A DNA stretch of 7,876 nucleotides, taken from contig NMQN01000359.1 in NCBI GenBank assembly GCA_003575245.1, forward strand, positions 1-7,876, in the 5' to 3' direction. A model generated the notes under the pieces. It ran no database searches and was not told the origin of the DNA. It saw only the letters and a list, made by a program, of their open reading frames with translations. The position numbers and the translations under genes are program-made. Below, one piece after another: positions 6,482 through 7,876 of the stretch. This DNA is from Candidatus Atribacteria bacterium 1244-E10-H5-B2. Its GTDB lineage: Bacteria; Atribacterota; JS1; SB-45; 34-128. Each line of letters starts with the position of its first letter. Position 1 is the first letter of the stretch.

Positions 6482-7237
6482 ATGAATCCGATTATTGGTA
6501 TTACTTGTTTTTGTAATTTGGGTAAAAGAAATACAAACGAAACTCCCTATTATCGTGTAAGCAGGAATTATATAGAACCTATTATACAATGTGGAGGGAT
6601 ACCCTTTATCATTCCTGAATTTATTAACGAAAGCTTGTCAGAAAAAATTTTAAACAATATCGATGGGTTAGTAATGTCCGGAGGTAGTGGAAACTCTGAT
6701 AAGGGTGATCGAATTGAGGTAGAAGGAAGACCAAGGACTTTACGAGGACAAAACAAGAGTCGATATATTGCGGATAGTTTTCTTATAAAAGCTGCCCTAA
6801 AAAGGAATATGCCTTTACTGGGAATGTGTCGGGGGATGCAGATGATTTGTGAGACAGCTGGAGGAAAATTAAATTATAAATTTTTAGATGAAATGAATAC
6901 AGGAGGAGTTTTGCATCAACAAAAGGAAAAAGGAAATATTCCTACGCATACAATCAGTTTAAAAGAGGGTAGTCAATTACAAAAAATATTAAGAGTTTCC
7001 GAAGTAAGGGTAAATAGTTTTCATGGTCAATTCTGCATAGAACCGGGTGAAAATCTTGAAATATCAGCCTGGGCAGAAAACGAAATAGCTGAAGCTATTG
7101 AAAGTCCTGTTTACCGCTTTGTTTTAGGATTGCAATTTCATCCGGAAGAAATGTTTAATGATTATCCCATATTTATTAAGATATTCGAAACTTTTATAGA
7201 GAAATCTCGGGAATACCAGAGTTCGAAAAAACTATAA
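6482..7237 (+). CDS. Gamma-glutamyl hydrolase of peptidase family C26 (PuuD-like, class I glutamine amidotransferase fold)
   Basis: The 251-residue cytoplasmic enzyme has the full class I amidotransferase triad: nucleophile Cys116 in G-M-C-R-G-M-Q, His220 and Glu222 in Q-F-H-P-E-E. Other family marks are P-I-I-G-I-T (3-8), Y-I-E-P-I-I-Q-C-G-G-I-P (30-41), the D-G-L-V-M-S-G-G oxyanion region (61-68) and V-N-S-F-H-G-Q (177-183). Length matches PuuD (gamma-glutamyl-gamma-aminobutyrate hydrolase, about 254 residues). Family members cleave the gamma-glutamyl amide bond and release glutamate plus an amine or amino acid. No synthetase domain is attached, so it should be a stand-alone hydrolase. The ATG has AGAGG (6468-6472) nine bases upstream and follows the importer by only 21 bases, so the two are probably co-transcribed and the imported substrate may be its substrate. 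The exact substrate is unknown. Confidence 0.88.
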   Translation: MNPIIGITCFCNLGKRNTNETPYYRVSRNYIEPIIQCGGIPFIIPEFINESLSEKILNNIDGLVMSGGSGNSDKGDRIEVEGRPRTLRGQNKSRYIADSFLIKAALKRNMPLLGMCRGMQMICETAGGKLNYKFLDEMNTGGVLHQQKEKGNIPTHTISLKEGSQLQKILRVSEVRVNSFHGQFCIEPGENLEISAWAENEIAEAIESPVYRFVLGLQFHPEEMFNDYPIFIKIFETFIEKSREYQSSKKL

Positions 7238-7257
7238 TAAAAATTTAATAAGAATAA

Positions 7258-7273
7258 TAAACATTATTGTTTA
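7258..7273. promoter_or_regulatory. Short inverted repeat TAAACA-TTAT-TGTTTA
   Basis: Two perfect 6-bp arms flank a four-base centre, 20 bases after the hydrolase stop. It is too AT-rich and short for an efficient terminator and lacks a following T run. It may be a regulator site for the opine dehydrogenase gene or a chance palindrome. Confidence 0.25.
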
Positions 7274-7329
7274 AGAGAATATTAAAATATACTTAAAAAC
7301 ATAATTTATAGATAAAATGTTTCAGTTCG

Positions 7330-7343
7330 ATAAAATATTTTAT
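7330..7343. promoter_or_regulatory. 14-bp perfect palindrome before the opine dehydrogenase gene
   Basis: ATAAAAT at 7330-7336 is followed directly by its reverse complement ATTTTAT at 7337-7343. GATAAAAT also occurs as a direct copy at 7311-7318, 18 bases earlier. The palindrome lies just upstream of the ribosome site (7353-7357), where a bound regulator could block transcription or initiation. All bases are A or T, so chance is a real alternative. Confidence 0.25.
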
Positions 7344-7363
7344 GAAATAGAAAGAGGACTATA

Positions 7364-7876
7364 ATGGAAGTTAAAACAATTACTATTTGTGGAGGGGGAA
7401 ATGCTGCCCATGCTATGATTCCAATTATCCGAAGCAATTTTTCCGGAAAACTCAATCTTTTTATCCCCTTTGGGGATGAAGCTGTACGGTTTAATAAATT
7501 AATTGAGGAAAAAAGATTTATAACTGCCACAATAGGAGAAAAAAAATTGTATGGACGGCCAGATGAAGCCAGCAAATTTGCCAAAGACGTATGCAGAGAA
7601 GCAGATTTAATACTTATGCCTTTGCCGGCCTTTGCCCATGAATCAACTCTGTTACAGATAGCCCCCTTTTTAAAAGAAGAAGTAATAATAGGAGCGATTC
7701 CGGCTCGAAGCGGATTTGAATATGCCGCTTTAAAAATTTTAAAAGATAGTAAAAAAGAAAAAGCAATAATTTTTGGTATGCAGACTCTTCCCTGGGCTTG
7801 TCGAATAAAAGAATATGCCAGCAAAGTAGATATTTTAGGTAAAAAAAGGTCAATCGGAATAGCTGCCTTCCCCCCG
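7364..7876 (+). CDS. NAD(P)-dependent opine dehydrogenase (octopine/nopaline dehydrogenase family), N-terminal part
   Basis: The frame opens at an ATG with AGAGG (7353-7357) six bases upstream and runs without a stop through the window edge, giving 171 residues. The start E-V-K-T-I-T-I-C-G-G-G-N-A-A-H-A (2-17) is the variant dinucleotide-binding loop of opine dehydrogenases, C-G-G-G-N-x-A-H. Further marks are the nucleotide-domain strand A-D-L-I-L-M-P-L-P-A (80-89), I-P-A-R-S-G-F-E-Y (112-120) and T-L-P-W-A-C-R-I-K-E-Y (141-151), followed by V-x-I-L-G-K-K. L-P-W-A-C-R is highly typical of the family. These enzymes reductively join an amino acid to a 2-keto acid, or run in reverse to degrade opines. 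The substrate domain with the catalytic His lies beyond the window. The gap of 126 bases from the hydrolase has no strong terminator, so it may belong to the same transcript or have its own promoter. Confidence 0.83.
   Translation, partial: MEVKTITICGGGNAAHAMIPIIRSNFSGKLNLFIPFGDEAVRFNKLIEEKRFITATIGEKKLYGRPDEASKFAKDVCREADLILMPLPAFAHESTLLQIAPFLKEEVIIGAIPARSGFEYAALKILKDSKKEKAIIFGMQTLPWACRIKEYASKVDILGKKRSIGIAAFPP

Noticed and set aside
7306..7824. 172-codon open frame on the minus strand
   Set aside because: It is fully antisense to the opine dehydrogenase, whose family motifs are unmistakable; the frame shows no recognisable domain.
7364..7876. Staphylopine/pseudopaline-type metallophore dehydrogenase
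   Set aside because: The N-terminus and the L-P-W-A-C-R motif match the octopine/nopaline family, and no nicotianamine-synthase-like gene is in the window.

Overview
The window is AT-rich bacterial DNA. Every gene reads on the + strand, and every gene with a visible start has a Shine-Dalgarno site. It looks like an amino-acid or peptide scavenging locus of a low-GC, probably anaerobic bacterium. The substrate-binding protein has a plain signal peptide (cleavable Ala-X-Ala type) and no lipobox cysteine. This fits a cell with an outer membrane and periplasm better than a typical Firmicute. A lineage such as Atribacterota or a similar low-GC diderm would fit, but that is a guess from style, not from a marker gene.

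Layout: (1) Positions 1-207 hold the C-terminal end of an N-acyl-D-amino-acid deacylase (D-aminoacylase). (2) Positions 208-836 are a long gene-free leader. It carries a tandem 13-bp repeat, A/T tracts, a plausible sigma-70-type promoter (about 392-419) and a palindrome just after it (427-441) that could be an operator. (3) Positions 837-6460 hold a complete five-gene peptide/opine/nickel-family ABC importer: periplasmic binding protein, two permeases and two ATPases. A 26-bp perfectly paired hairpin separates the binding protein from the first permease. (4) Positions 6482-7237 encode a PuuD-like gamma-glutamyl hydrolase (peptidase C26), 21 bases after the importer. (5) Positions 7364-7876 hold the N-terminal 171 residues of an octopine/nopaline-type opine dehydrogenase that runs off the window.

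How the genes may work together (inference): the importer brings in a small amino-acid derivative. The three cytoplasmic enzyme types then attack different modified amino acids: N-acyl-D-amino acids, gamma-glutamyl amides, and N-(carboxyalkyl) amino acids (opines). The binding protein appears to lack the Asp that anchors the free alpha-amine of peptides in DppA/OppA. This would suit a blocked or secondary-amine ligand such as an opine or N-acyl amino acid.

The strongest unexplained signals are the intercistronic hairpin, which probably sets binding-protein levels well above permease levels, and the enzyme combination around the importer. Three consecutive genes (3508, 4458, 5453) start with TTG. 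No mobile element, CRISPR array, tRNA or rRNA was seen.
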